From: Spongiactinospora sp. TRM90649 | GTDB lineage: Bacteria > Actinomycetota > Actinomycetes > Streptosporangiales > Streptosporangiaceae | DNA: 64,000 bases | NCBI RefSeq assembly: GCF_029382225.1 | Contig: NZ_JARLTC010000007.1 | Span: forward strand, 62,001 to 126,000 | Reading direction: 5' to 3' | Part shown: piece by piece, positions 7,795 to 16,523 of the stretch | Position numbering within the stretch: position 1 is the first letter of the stretch | Layout of the letters: each line of letters begins with the position of its first letter | Translations under genes and position numbers: made by a program | The notes under the pieces: generated by a model | Database searches by the model: none | Told to the model about the DNA's origin: nothing | What the model saw: only the letters and a program-made list of their open reading frames with translations

Positions 7795-10113
7795 CTAGAG
7801 CTGGTCGGTGAGATCCAGGCAGGCCGCCACGATGCCGTCGGCGTCGATGCCGTGCTGACGGTAGACGTCCTCGGGCCCGCCTGACTGGCCGAAGTCCGTC
7901 ACGCCCAGGGTGACGCCCGGCACCCGGTTGATGGTGGCGAGGAAGGCGAGCGTGTGCGGATGACCGTCCAGAACGCTGACCACGGGAAGCGGGCGCGAGG
8001 CGGGGAACACCTGGTCCAGGATCCACGTCTCGGCCTCGCCGTGGCCCTGCCGGGCGCGCAGCGCGCGGAAGAGCAGGTCGGGGCTGGTCACGCAGACCAC
8101 GTCCACCGGTGCGCCGAGGCGCTCCAGCCGCTCGGCGGCGGCCAGCGCCTCCGGGACCATGGCCCCCATGACGGCGATGACGGCCCGCGCCCCCTCGGCC
8201 CGGCGCAGCGGGTACGCCCCGGCCACGACCTGACGCCGCCGACGTTCGCGCGCGGCGGGGTCCTCCGGCACCCGCGCCAGCGACTGGTCCACCGACCTGG
8301 TGGACAGCCGCAGGTAGGCCGAGCCGCCGTCGGGCCTGCCCAGCCGTCCCAGCGCGGCCAGCAACGTCCACTCCACGTCCAGCGCGAACGCGGGCTCGTA
8401 GGACACGCAGCCCGGCTGCTCGATCCCGATCGACGGGGTCAGGATCGACTGGTGCGCGCCGCCCTCGGGGGCCAGCGACACCCCGGACGGCGTGCCGACC
8501 AGAATCGACTGCCCACCCGCGTAGATGCCGAACGACCAGGGCTCCAGCGCCCGCCCCACGAACGGGTCGTAGACCACCCCGATCGGCAGCAGCGGGCTTC
8601 CCCACCGGCTCCAGGTCGCGCCCAGCTCGCCCAGCAGGCCGACCAGGTTGGTCTCCGCGATGCCCAGCTCGATGTGCTGGCCGCCCGGCTTCTCCCGCCA
8701 GTGCAGGATGGTCTCGGCGTCGTCGGCGAACCAGTCCCGCCGCTCGGTGGGCGACCACACGCCGACCTTGTTCACCCAGCCGCCCAGGTTGGTGGACGAG
8801 CTGACGTCGGGGCTCACCGTGACCACCCGCCTGGCCGCCTCCGGGGCATCGCGGGTGAGGTCCAGCAGCACCCGGCCGAGCGCGGCCTGCGAGGTCAGCA
8901 CGCCCTTCGGGGTGCGGCCGAAGTCGGCCGGCACTGGTGGCGCGGGCTCGGCCGTGACCTCTTCTCTGCGCAGCCGCGCGGCCGTGGCCGCGCACAGCCG
9001 TCCGGGCTCCCCCTCGGGGTCGAACCGTCGCCAGGGGTCTTCCGGGTCCACGCCGAGCGTCCCGGCCAGGCCGGTCATCTGGTCGGCTGTCAGCAGCGCC
9101 GAGTGGTTCTGCGGGTGGCCCTCGATGGGCAGGCCGTAGCCCTTGATGGTGTAGGCCAGGATCACGGTGGGCCGGTGGTCCTCGACGGCGGCGAGCGCGT
9201 CGTCCAGCGCGGCGAGGTCGTGCCCGCCCAGGTTGCGCACGGCGGCCATCAGAGTCTCGTCGTCGATCTCCGTCAGCAGGCGGCGCACCGCCCCGGCCCC
9301 CCGGCCCGCGCCCGGCAGCCGTTCGCGCAGTTCCTCCGGACGGCAGCGCAGCAGCCGCTGGTACTCCGGGTTGGGCATCCCGTCGATCCGCTCGCGCAGC
9401 TCCGCGCCGCCCGGCCGGTCGAACAGCTCGCCGAGCAGCCGGCCGTACTTGGTCTCCAGGACCTGCCACCCGGCGGCGGCGAACATGTCCCGCAGCCGGT
9501 TGGCGGCGATCCCCGGCACCACGCGGTCCAGTGACTGCCGGTTGAGGTCCACGATCCAGACGATCTCCCCGAGCCCGGCGACGCCGGGGTCCATCACGGC
9601 CTCCCAGACCGCGCCCTCGTCGAGTTCGGCGTCGCCGAGCAGCGAGTACTGCCTGCCCTCCACGCGCCCGTCCCGGTCGGCGAGGGTGGCGGTGTAACGC
9701 CGGGCGATGGCGCCCCAGATGGGGGCGGTGGCGCCGATGCCGACCGAGCCCGTGGAGTAGTCCACCGTGTCGGGGTCCTTGGACCGGCTCGGGTAGCTCT
9801 GCAGCCCGCCCATCTGCCGCAGGGTGGTGAGGTAAGCCGGGTCCAGGTCGCCGAGCAGGTAGTTGATCGCGTGCAGCACCGGCGAGGCGTGCGGCTTGAC
9901 CGAGACGCGGTCCGCCGGGCGCATGTGCCGGAACCACAGCACTGTCATGATCGACGCCATCGACGCGGACGACGCCTGGTGCCCGCCGACCTTGAGGCCG
10001 GAGGTGTTGGGCCGCACCCGGTTGGCGTGGTGGACGATCGCGGTGGACAGCCAGAGGACGCGCCGCTCGATCTCGGAGAGCGCGCTGCGGGGCGCGGATT
10101 CGGAACTGGTCAC
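7795..10113 (-). CDS. pyruvate dehydrogenase E1-like transketolase-family protein
   Basis: Thiamine-diphosphate enzyme of 772 residues related to the homodimeric pyruvate dehydrogenase E1 (AceE) and transketolases. The TPP/Mg motif is GDAELDEGAVWEAV through IVDLNRQSLD, with the N-terminal HHANRVRPNTSGLKVGGHQA segment. The central pyrimidine-binding domain includes HIELGIAETNLVGLLGELG, and a transketolase-type C-terminal domain follows. It is shorter than AceE (about 890), so the substrate could be another 2-oxo acid. Start GTG at 10113 follows AGAGGTTGTCCA; the longer open frame upstream crosses the intergenic region and is not family-like. The divergent Lrp/AsnC regulator and the inverted repeat between them suggest control by an amino acid or its keto acid. 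Confidence 0.85.
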   Translation of the reverse strand: MTSSESAPRSALSEIERRVLWLSTAIVHHANRVRPNTSGLKVGGHQASSASMASIMTVLWFRHMRPADRVSVKPHASPVLHAINYLLGDLDPAYLTTLRQMGGLQSYPSRSKDPDTVDYSTGSVGIGATAPIWGAIARRYTATLADRDGRVEGRQYSLLGDAELDEGAVWEAVMDPGVAGLGEIVWIVDLNRQSLDRVVPGIAANRLRDMFAAAGWQVLETKYGRLLGELFDRPGGAELRERIDGMPNPEYQRLLRCRPEELRERLPGAGRGAGAVRRLLTEIDDETLMAAVRNLGGHDLAALDDALAAVEDHRPTVILAYTIKGYGLPIEGHPQNHSALLTADQMTGLAGTLGVDPEDPWRRFDPEGEPGRLCAATAARLRREEVTAEPAPPVPADFGRTPKGVLTSQAALGRVLLDLTRDAPEAARRVVTVSPDVSSSTNLGGWVNKVGVWSPTERRDWFADDAETILHWREKPGGQHIELGIAETNLVGLLGELGATWSRWGSPLLPIGVVYDPFVGRALEPWSFGIYAGGQSILVGTPSGVSLAPEGGAHQSILTPSIGIEQPGCVSYEPAFALDVEWTLLAALGRLGRPDGGSAYLRLSTRSVDQSLARVPEDPAARERRRRQVVAGAYPLRRAEGARAVIAVMGAMVPEALAAAERLERLGAPVDVVCVTSPDLLFRALRARQGHGEAETWILDQVFPASRPLPVVSVLDGHPHTLAFLATINRVPGVTLGVTDFGQSGGPEDVYRQHGIDADGIVAACLDLTDQL

Positions 10114-10170
10114 TGGACAACCTCTGGGCGTGAAATGGGCGTTCGGCTGTCGTAAGCCCACCACTGACCT

Positions 10171-10211
10171 GGTTTCTGCACAATACTGTCGGTCAATATT
10201 AAGCAGAACGC
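10171..10211. promoter_or_regulatory. inverted repeat, candidate Lrp/AsnC operator
   Basis: Two 18-bp imperfect inverted arms (10171-10188 and 10194-10211) separated by 5 bp share TTCTGC-N2-AATA-N-TG, 13 of 18 positions matching. They lie in the 136-bp gap between the divergent E1-like gene (starts 10113) and the Lrp/AsnC gene (starts 10250). The A+T-rich core probably also carries the promoters. Placement and symmetry fit autoregulation plus control of the enzyme gene by the Lrp-type protein; binding is inferred. Confidence 0.6.
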
Positions 10212-10249
10212 CCAGACCGGAAACGGCGACGCCTTGGAGAGTGAGCATC

Positions 10250-10732
10250 GTGCCCGTGGAGCGGCCCATCGACGCCATCGACGCGGGGCTACTGCTGGCG
10301 CTCGCGGAGCAGCCGCGCGCGACCACCGTCGCGCTCGCCCAGCGGGCGGGGATCTCCCGCAACACCGCGCAGGCCAGGCTCGCCGCGCTGCAGGGGCGCG
10401 GCGCACTGCGCTCCATCGAGCGCAGCATCGCCCCCGAGGCGCTCGGCTACCCGCTGACCGCGTTCGTCACCACCCGGGTCACCCAGCGCAGGCTCGACGA
10501 GGTCGCCTCGTCCCTGGAGCGGATCCCCGAGGTCCTGCACGTGCTCGGCCTCAGCGGTCACATCGACCTGCTGGTGCACATCGTGGCCAAGGACGCCGAC
10601 GACCTCTACCGGATCGCCGAGCAAATCCTCGCCGTGCCCGGCGTCGAGCGCACCGACACGGCGCTGGTCATGCGCGAGCTGGTCGGCTACCGGGTGGAGC
10701 CGCTGCTGCGCAGGGTCGCCGGGGGCGGCTAG
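10250..10732 (+). CDS. Lrp/AsnC family transcriptional regulator
   Basis: Feast/famine regulator of 160 residues. The N-terminal winged helix-turn-helix (about residues 5-60) reads AIDAGLLLALAEQPRATTVA through GISRNTAQARLAALQGRGAL. The C-terminal RAM ligand-binding domain (about 70-150) contains VLHVLGLSGHIDLLVHIVAKD and IAEQILAVPGVERTDTALVM. GTG at 10250 has GGAGA nine bases upstream and is chosen over the in-frame GTG at 10241, which abuts that site. It is divergent from the E1-like enzyme and shares with it a symmetric intergenic repeat, so it probably controls that gene in response to an amino acid. Confidence 0.92.
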   Translation: MPVERPIDAIDAGLLLALAEQPRATTVALAQRAGISRNTAQARLAALQGRGALRSIERSIAPEALGYPLTAFVTTRVTQRRLDEVASSLERIPEVLHVLGLSGHIDLLVHIVAKDADDLYRIAEQILAVPGVERTDTALVMRELVGYRVEPLLRRVAGGG

Positions 10733-11487
10733 CCCACCGGGTCGTCGTCGTAGGTGAGCGGGGCGAAGGCGAGGGCGTCGAGACGGCTGCGGAAGTCGCC
10801 GGACAGGCCCGCCAGCGCCATGGACGCGTCGGGGACGGCGTTGACGTGGCCCTGCGCGGTGAACAGGGCGGCGATGCCGTCGGAGTCCCAGAACGTCATG
10901 CCGCTGAGGTCGAGCACGAACCGGCGGGGCGGCGCGAGCATGGCCCGCACGGCGACGGCGATCTCGGGGGCGGCGTGCCGGTCCAGGCTGCCGACCAGCC
11001 GGAGCGTGAACCGGCCCTCCAGGTCGTGCCGGGTGAGCCGGAACGGAGACCCCGGGCGGGGCAGCGCGAAGCCGACCGTGGCGGTGGTGCCGTCGGGGCC
11101 CTGGGTCAGGGTGTGCCGGTCGGCGAGAGAGCGGGCGATCCACAGGCCATGGTGCGACTCGTACGGCCAGTCGGGGGTGACCGGCTCCGGGCCGGCGACC
11201 TTGTCGTCGATGACCTGGCACTCCAGCATGCCGTCGCGGGTCTCCATGCGCACCCGGCCGGCCCCCGAGCCGTGCAGGATGACGTTGGTGGCCAGCTCGT
11301 GCACGGCGAGCACCAGGTCTGACGCCCGCCCTTCGGGCAGCCCGGCCTGGACGGCGTGCGCCTCCAGCGCGGCCCGCAGCGCGTACAGCGTGTCGGCGTC
11401 GAACCCCTGGTCGAGCCCCGGCCAGCCGTCGCTCACCGTGCCGTCAGCCCCGGACGGCACGCGAGCCCGCGGCCGGTCACCCGTCAT
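10729..11487 (-). CDS. anti-sigma-type HATPase fused to a STAS domain
   Basis: A 252-residue fusion of two partner-switch modules. Residues about 20-145 are an RsbW/SpoIIAB-like HATPase: N-box VHELATNVILHGSG and the lid region HHGLWIARSLADRH; the usual DxGxG G1 box is poor (VIDDKVAGPEP). Residues about 150-245 form a STAS domain, FVLDLSGMTFWDSDGIAALF, where the Ser of DSDG occupies the position phosphorylated in SpoIIAA/RsbV antagonists. Kinase and antagonist are normally separate proteins, so this may switch within one chain or simply bind STAS partners. It overlaps the upstream MEDS gene by 11 nt, so the pair is one operon. Confidence 0.85.
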   Translation of the reverse strand: MTGDRPRARVPSGADGTVSDGWPGLDQGFDADTLYALRAALEAHAVQAGLPEGRASDLVLAVHELATNVILHGSGAGRVRMETRDGMLECQVIDDKVAGPEPVTPDWPYESHHGLWIARSLADRHTLTQGPDGTTATVGFALPRPGSPFRLTRHDLEGRFTLRLVGSLDRHAAPEIAVAVRAMLAPPRRFVLDLSGMTFWDSDGIAALFTAQGHVNAVPDASMALAGLSGDFRSRLDALAFAPLTYDDDPVG

Positions 11488-12346
11488 TTACCGTCACCAG
11501 CCGGATTCCGGGCAGCGCGGTGGCGCCGAGCAGCACGAACCGCGCGCTGATCGCGGGCGAGCAGCGCAGCACGACAACACGGGACCGGGGGAGACTTCGG
11601 GCGGCATCGATGATCATACGTGCGCAATACAGGTCGATGAACGACAGTTCCGCCATGTTAACGGTGATGTCTCCGTCGACTCTGATGGCCTCGCTCAACG
11701 CCTGCCCGAGCGCGCCCTCGGCCGCCCGGTCGAGCTGCCCGGCCAGCCGGACCCCCGGCGGCGCGTACTGCCGGCAGATCCGGAGCAGCGCGTCGTGGTG
11801 GTAGGTGGCCGCGGCGACCGACCGGGTGTGGAACCCCGACACGGAGGCCAGGGTGACCGGATCGAAGCGCTCGCGGTCGTACTGGCAGAGCACCGCCGCG
11901 CTGGCACCCTCCAGGGCCGCCGCGATCTCCTCCTCGAAGGCCGGGAGCTGTTCGATCCCGGCCACCGGCCGCAGCGCCCAGCTCATGTCGAGCGCCACCC
12001 GCAGGCCGGCGAACCCCTCGCCCGTCGTGTAGGCCATCTGGTCGCGCAGCCAGCCCATGGCGTGCTCCAGCTCGAACGCCTGCCCCTCCAGCAGGCCGTC
12101 CTGGCACGCCAGGACCTCCATCTGCCCGTTGACCGTGGCGGAGGGGGCGATGACGCCGCGCCGCCGCAGCTCGGCCAGGCGGCGTTCCGGCTCCTCGGCC
12201 AGCCAGATCACCCGGCGGCCCTCCGCGAGGCCGTCACGGACGAAGGCGGCGGTGAGGTCGAGCAGCTCCTCCGGTTCACCGAAGGTCAGACACGCGTGAT
12301 CGTTGATCGTCAGATCCGTGATCTGCGTCTCAGCGCTGAGTGTCAC
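11477..12346 (-). CDS. MEDS domain plus STAS domain sensory protein
   Basis: A protein of 289 residues. The N-terminal MEDS (methanogen/methylotroph sensory, DcmR-like) domain, about residues 10-180, is recognised from DHACLTFGEPEELLDLTAAF, RVIWLAEEPERRLAEL and LRVALDMSWALRP. A C-terminal STAS-like segment reads ITVNMAELSFIDLYCARMII; it lacks a Ser/Thr at the usual phosphorylation position (DLYC), so it should not be a kinase substrate. Start GTG at 12346 has GAAGGTGG upstream; the longer open frame is non-coding. It overlaps and precedes the HATPase-STAS gene, implying the two act together in a signalling switch, perhaps controlling a sigma factor encoded elsewhere. Confidence 0.85.
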   Translation of the reverse strand: MTLSAETQITDLTINDHACLTFGEPEELLDLTAAFVRDGLAEGRRVIWLAEEPERRLAELRRRGVIAPSATVNGQMEVLACQDGLLEGQAFELEHAMGWLRDQMAYTTGEGFAGLRVALDMSWALRPVAGIEQLPAFEEEIAAALEGASAAVLCQYDRERFDPVTLASVSGFHTRSVAAATYHHDALLRICRQYAPPGVRLAGQLDRAAEGALGQALSEAIRVDGDITVNMAELSFIDLYCARMIIDAARSLPRSRVVVLRCSPAISARFVLLGATALPGIRLVTVNDG

Positions 12347-12459
12347 CCACGCCACCTTCCCGATCCCGGCCTCCTCGCCGGCCCGCGCCGCCGACGCACT
12401 ACCCGGGCGACCGGGGGCGAAACACGAGGCGGCGGCGGTGACGGGAGCTTCGCGCGCAG

Positions 12460-12777
12460 CTAGGCGACCGAACCAGAGAGGGGCTTGCCCGCCCAATCGT
12501 AGGTGACGTAGTTGACACCGGTGCTCGTGACGGTCGATCCGGTCAGCCGCAGCCCCGCCGGGATGGCCCTTTCGGAGAAGAGCCGCCTGCCCTTGCCGAG
12601 GACCACCGGGAAGACCAGCAGGCGGTACTCGTCCACCGGTTCGGCGCGCTGAAGACCGCCGATCAGCTCGCTGCTGCCCTGGACGATGATCTCGCCATCG
12701 GCGGTGGCCTTGACCTCGGCGACCGTCTCGGCGGCGTCGCCGACCAGGACGGTGGTGTTCCGCCACTCGGCGGTCAT
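12460..12777 (-). pseudogene. N-terminally truncated dihydrofolate-reductase-like (RibD C-terminal) protein
   Basis: 105 residues covering only the C-terminal half of the RibD-C/DHFR-like family, normally 180-200 residues: WRNTTVLVGDAAETVAEVKA, EIIVQGSSELIGGL, DEYRLLVFPVVLGKGRRLF and VNYVTYDW. The NADPH-binding N-terminus is missing, so reductase activity is unlikely. The ATG overlaps the stop of the upstream membrane-protein gene (ATGA), and no family-like sequence precedes it in any frame. A deletion appears to have fused the tail of the gene to the end of its neighbour. It may still be translated by coupling. Confidence 0.75.
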
Positions 12778-14171
12778 GGACGTGCGGGTGGTGACGTAAC
12801 GGACTCCCTAAGGGCGAGCGCGGCGGCCATGCAGGCGAACGGTACGGCGGGCAGCACGTAGCGGTGGTCGAAGCCGAGCGCGGCCACCGGCCCGACCAGC
12901 AGCGCCACCGCGAACGACCACGGCAGCAGGGCCTCCCGGCGACGGGCACCCCCCAAGACGCCGCCCAGCCCTCCGGCGAGCAGGACGACGCCCAGCAGCG
13001 GACCGCCCTGCAGGAGCCACGGGTAGCGGTAGGCGGCGAGGATCGAGCCGAACGGCTCCACCGACCGCATTCCCTTGATGTCGTCGTCGTACTCCCGGCG
13101 CACCTCGCCGATCAGGCGATGCTCCTCGGGCAGTGTCCAGGAGCCGTGCGGGAACCCTCCGGGGACGCCGACCCGCCGTGGGTGGGCGACCGGTTCCCAG
13201 GTGAAGGCCAGCGAGGTGTCCCGGGCCACGGCCGCCAGGTAGTCCAGCGGCTGGGCGGCGATGGCCGAGAGGGCGAACGACCTGGCCAGGTCGTTGTGCG
13301 AGAACCGGTCGCCGGGCAGGCGGTTGAGCGAGGCGCCGGGGGCCCAGACGTACTCGGAGGCGGCGTCCACGACGGTGCCATTGGGGCAGAGGGCGGCCTC
13401 GGCGGGCGGCGGTTCGATGATCGAGCAGTCGGCGAAGGTCATGGTCCTGGCCCACAGGGCGACGCCATCCGAACCGCTCAGCGCGAACCTGCCGTGGTGC
13501 TGGGCGTACCACCCGGCGTACGTCAGCAGCGGCAGCGCCCCGCAGACGGCCAGCACGGCGGTCCGCCGCCACGGCGTACGGCGCAGCAGCAGGAACAGCA
13601 GCGCCACCCCGATCAGCGGGATCGCGGCGGTCCGCGTGAGCCCGGCCAGCGCCAGCAGCAGCCCCGCCCCCGCGGCGGCCCGTGCCGACACCTCCCGCCG
13701 CCACATCAGGGCCAGGACTGCGGCGGCGACCAGGAACATCACCTGAAGGTCGGACAGTACGGAGTGCTCCAGCCGGACGAACGAGGGCGCGAACAGCACC
13801 GGGACGGTGGTCGCCGTCGCCGCCCACCCCCGCACCGACCGGCGGCGGAGCACCGTGTAGATCATCGCGGCCAGGCCGAGCCCCATCACGTGCTGGACCG
13901 CCGCCACCAGCGCCACGCTGTGAAAGGGCCACAGCGCCCACAGGAACCACGAATACCCGGCCGGGTGGAAGGCGCCCTGCGGGCGCATGTGCACGGCGGC
14001 GTCGAGATAGGTGAAGGAGTCGTACCAGTAGAGCTGGGCCGTGTCGTATCCGAGCATGACCGCCACGCGCAGCAGAGCCCCGGCGGCGAGCGCGCACGCG
14101 AAGATCCGATGCCCGCCGCGTTTCGGGGCGATCCCCTCCTCCGGTCGCGTTTCAAGCAGAATGGCTGTCAT
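12774..14171 (-). CDS. GT-C-fold membrane glycosyltransferase-like protein
   Basis: Polytopic membrane protein of 465 residues with about 10-12 hydrophobic helices, of the dolichyl/polyprenyl-phosphate-sugar glycosyltransferase type (ArnT/PMT-like). The first extracytoplasmic loop, YDTAQLYWYDSFTYLDAAVH, carries the acidic residue expected of GT-C enzymes, followed by FHPAGYSWFLWAL. A large loop of about 100 residues (SGSDGVALWARTMTFADCSI onward, with two Cys) lies in the middle. The ATG at 14171 follows GGGGGAGATTTC. It probably transfers a sugar from a lipid carrier to a cell-envelope acceptor; donor and acceptor are unknown. The neighbouring two-component system is divergent. Confidence 0.75.
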   Translation of the reverse strand: MTAILLETRPEEGIAPKRGGHRIFACALAAGALLRVAVMLGYDTAQLYWYDSFTYLDAAVHMRPQGAFHPAGYSWFLWALWPFHSVALVAAVQHVMGLGLAAMIYTVLRRRSVRGWAATATTVPVLFAPSFVRLEHSVLSDLQVMFLVAAAVLALMWRREVSARAAAGAGLLLALAGLTRTAAIPLIGVALLFLLLRRTPWRRTAVLAVCGALPLLTYAGWYAQHHGRFALSGSDGVALWARTMTFADCSIIEPPPAEAALCPNGTVVDAASEYVWAPGASLNRLPGDRFSHNDLARSFALSAIAAQPLDYLAAVARDTSLAFTWEPVAHPRRVGVPGGFPHGSWTLPEEHRLIGEVRREYDDDIKGMRSVEPFGSILAAYRYPWLLQGGPLLGVVLLAGGLGGVLGGARRREALLPWSFAVALLVGPVAALGFDHRYVLPAVPFACMAAALALRESVTSPPARP

Positions 14172-14320
14172 GAAATCTCCCCCGTAGGCGGCCCGGACAC
14201 GGCTCAGGCCGTAGGGGAGGTAGTTCAGCGAGCGGTTGATAACCCGGCCGTCACCGGATTTGGTTACGGCGGCGTTATACGGGCTTGATCAGAATGTCGG
14301 CACTTACCGAGGGGGACGCC

Positions 14321-14977
14321 GTGCGGGTGTTGATCGCCGAGGACGAGCGGATGCTCGCCGACTCGATCGCCGAGGGGCTGCGCCATGAGGCGCTGGCCGT
14401 GGACGTCGCCTACGACGGCGACGCCGCGCTCGAACGGCTCTCCGTGCACGACTACGACGTGCTGATCCTCGACCGCGACCTGCCCGCCGTGCACGGCGAC
14501 GACGTGTGCAGGGCCGTGGTCGCGCGGGGCGGGCTGGTGCGGGTGCTCATGCTGACCGCGGCGGGAGACGTGCGCTCACGGGTGGCCGGGCTCTCCCTGG
14601 GCGCCGACGACTACCTGCCCAAGCCGTTCGACTTCGAGGAGCTGGTGGCCCGGGTGCACGCGCTCGGCCGCCGGGCCAGGCCCGCCGACCCGCCGATGCT
14701 GGAGCGGGCCGGGATCCGCCTGGACCGGGCGCACCGGCAGGTCTTCCGGGACGGCGTGTACGTGCCGCTGGCCCGCAAGGAGTTCGGCCTGCTGGCCGAG
14801 CTGCTGCGCGCGCAGGGCGCGGTGGTCTCGGCGGAGGAACTGCTGGAGAAGGTCTGGGACGAGCACATCGACCCGTTCACCAACACGGTGCGCACGACCG
14901 TGATGAAACTCCGCAGGAAACTCGGCGAGCCCCAGGTGATCGAGACCGTGCCGGGAGTGGGGTACCGCCTCCCATGA
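14321..14977 (+). CDS. OmpR/PhoB-family response regulator
   Basis: A 218-residue DNA-binding response regulator. The receiver domain (about 1-115) has the acidic pair in VLIAEDERM, the phospho-acceptor Asp in YDVLILDRDLP, Thr in VLMLTAAGD and Lys in GADDYLPKPFDF. The C-terminal winged helix (about 128-218) ends VIETVPGVGYRLP. GTG at 14321 is preceded by GAGGGGG at 5-nt spacing; the upstream ATG at 14285 would add 12 residues before the receiver. The stop overlaps the kinase start (ATGA). It resembles TcrA/CutR-type regulators; the regulated genes are not evident, though the divergent GT-C gene is a candidate. Confidence 0.93.
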   Translation: MRVLIAEDERMLADSIAEGLRHEALAVDVAYDGDAALERLSVHDYDVLILDRDLPAVHGDDVCRAVVARGGLVRVLMLTAAGDVRSRVAGLSLGADDYLPKPFDFEELVARVHALGRRARPADPPMLERAGIRLDRAHRQVFRDGVYVPLARKEFGLLAELLRAQGAVVSAEELLEKVWDEHIDPFTNTVRTTVMKLRRKLGEPQVIETVPGVGYRLP

Positions 14978-16128
14978 GCCTGCGGTCGCGTTTCGCCCTG
15001 GCCTGCGCGGGGGTCTTCCTGGCGGTGGGCACGCTGGTGGTGGCCGCGCTGTACTTCCTCGTGCGGTCCAATCTCCAGTACCGCGCCGACTTCGTCACCC
15101 CCCGCTGGTTCCAGGTGAACGGCCGGGCCGTGCCCCGGTTCGACAGCGGCTACGAGTACGCCAGGGCCGTCGCGATGCAGGTGCACGACCTCTACCGGCA
15201 GGCCACGCTGAACAGCGTGATCAACGTCGGCGCGCTGATCGTGCTCGTGGCGTCGCTCGGCGCGTTCGGGCTCGGCTGGGCCGCTGCGGGCTGGGTGGTA
15301 CGGCCGGTCAGGTCGGTCACCGCGACCGCGCGCCGGGTCGCGCAGAGCCACGACCTGGGCGAGCGGATCGACTACCGGGGATCCGGCGACGAACTCGGCG
15401 AGCTGGCCGGAATCTTCGACACCATGCTCGAACGGCTCGGCCGCTCCTTCGACGGCCAGCGCCGTTTCGTCGCCAACGCCTCACACGAGCTGCGCACCCC
15501 GCTCACCATCAACCGGACGCTGGTGGACGTGGCCGTGCGGCGGCCCGACGCCACCGACGACGTCCGGCGGCTCGGCGAGTCGCTGCTGCTGGTCAACGCC
15601 AGGCACGAACGGCTCATCGACGGCCTGCTCGCGCTCGTCGAGGGCGAGCGGGCGGGCCTCGACAGGCGGCCCTTCGACCTGTGCGACGTGGCCGAGCACG
15701 TGCTCGACCAGGCGGCGGCGGAGGCGGAGGCGGGCGAGGTGATGATCCACAGCCTGCTCGACCCGGCCCCGACGGCGGGCGAGGCCGTCCTCGTCGAACG
15801 GCTGGTGCAGAACCTGGTGGAGAACGCGATCCGGCACAACCACCCCAAGGGCGAGGTGTGGGTGACCACCCGCCACCGGATGGACCGGGTCGAGGTGATC
15901 GTGGCCAATACCGGGCTGCCGGTGCCGCCTTACGAGATCGAGACCATCTTCGAGCCGTTCCGCCGCTTGCACGGCGACCGGTTGCGCTCCGACCGGGGCA
16001 GCGGGCTAGGGCTGTCGATCGTGCGGGTCATCGCGGAGGGCCACGGCGGCACCGTCACCGCCGTGCCCCGGCCGGAGGGCGGGCTGACCGTGACCGTCGA
16101 ACTTCCCGCCGTGGACCCGCCGATGTGA
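14974..16128 (+). CDS. HAMP-containing sensor histidine kinase
   Basis: A 384-residue membrane kinase partnered with the overlapping response regulator. Helix one lies at about residues 8-30, a short extracytoplasmic sensor of about 50 residues (YRADFVTPRWFQVNGRAVPR) follows, and helix two is at about 77-100. Next come a HAMP linker (GWVVRPVRSVTATARRVAQS), the H-box [20 protein letters not shown] (His is the phosphorylation site), the N-box LVQNLVENAIRHN and a G-box RGSGLGLSIVRVIAEGHGG. The ATG overlaps the regulator stop. The signal is unknown. Confidence 0.93.
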   Translation: MSLRSRFALACAGVFLAVGTLVVAALYFLVRSNLQYRADFVTPRWFQVNGRAVPRFDSGYEYARAVAMQVHDLYRQATLNSVINVGALIVLVASLGAFGLGWAAAGWVVRPVRSVTATARRVAQSHDLGERIDYRGSGDELGELAGIFDTMLERLGRSFDGQRRFVANASHELRTPLTINRTLVDVAVRRPDATDDVRRLGESLLLVNARHERLIDGLLALVEGERAGLDRRPFDLCDVAEHVLDQAAAEAEAGEVMIHSLLDPAPTAGEAVLVERLVQNLVENAIRHNHPKGEVWVTTRHRMDRVEVIVANTGLPVPPYEIETIFEPFRRLHGDRLRSDRGSGLGLSIVRVIAEGHGGTVTAVPRPEGGLTVTVELPAVDPPM

Positions 16129-16203
16129 GAGCGGGATCCGCCGTTTCGCTTGCGGTACGGGCCGTAGCCGTGATGCTGGAGGCAACGACGAAGGAGGACA
16201 CCG

Positions 16204-16512
16204 ATGCACCTCGCTCTCGTTACTTCTCGCCCCGGGCGCGGTTGGGGTCATTCGTGGTACGGCGGGTCGGCCTGGCTGTGGACGTCCCTCGTGCTGGTGG
16301 TGCTGGTCGCGCTCACCGCGCTGGCGGTCTGGCTGGTGATGAGGTCGGCCGCGCGGCGGGCGGCGCCGACCGGCCCCTCGGGGATCGACCGGGCCAGGGA
16401 CCTCCTGGCCGAGCGTTACGCCCGGGGTGAGATCTCCACCGAGGAGTACCACGACCGGCTGTCGAACCTCAGCGGCACACCGGGCACGGCGGGCACGGCC
16501 GGCACGACCTGA
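16204..16512 (+). CDS. single-pass membrane protein with SHOCT motif
   Basis: A 102-residue protein with one membrane helix (about residues 27-47, WLWTSLVLVVLVALTALAVW) and a C-terminal SHOCT motif (about 60-88): RARDLLAERYARGEISTEEY. SHOCT segments are short oligomerisation modules found at the ends of many bacterial membrane proteins. AAGGAGG lies upstream of the ATG. It follows the histidine kinase by 75 bp in the same direction and could be regulated by that system, but no direct link is shown. Confidence 0.8.
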   Translation: MHLALVTSRPGRGWGHSWYGGSAWLWTSLVLVVLVALTALAVWLVMRSAARRAAPTGPSGIDRARDLLAERYARGEISTEEYHDRLSNLSGTPGTAGTAGTT

Positions 16513-16523
16513 CGCCGGGGCCG

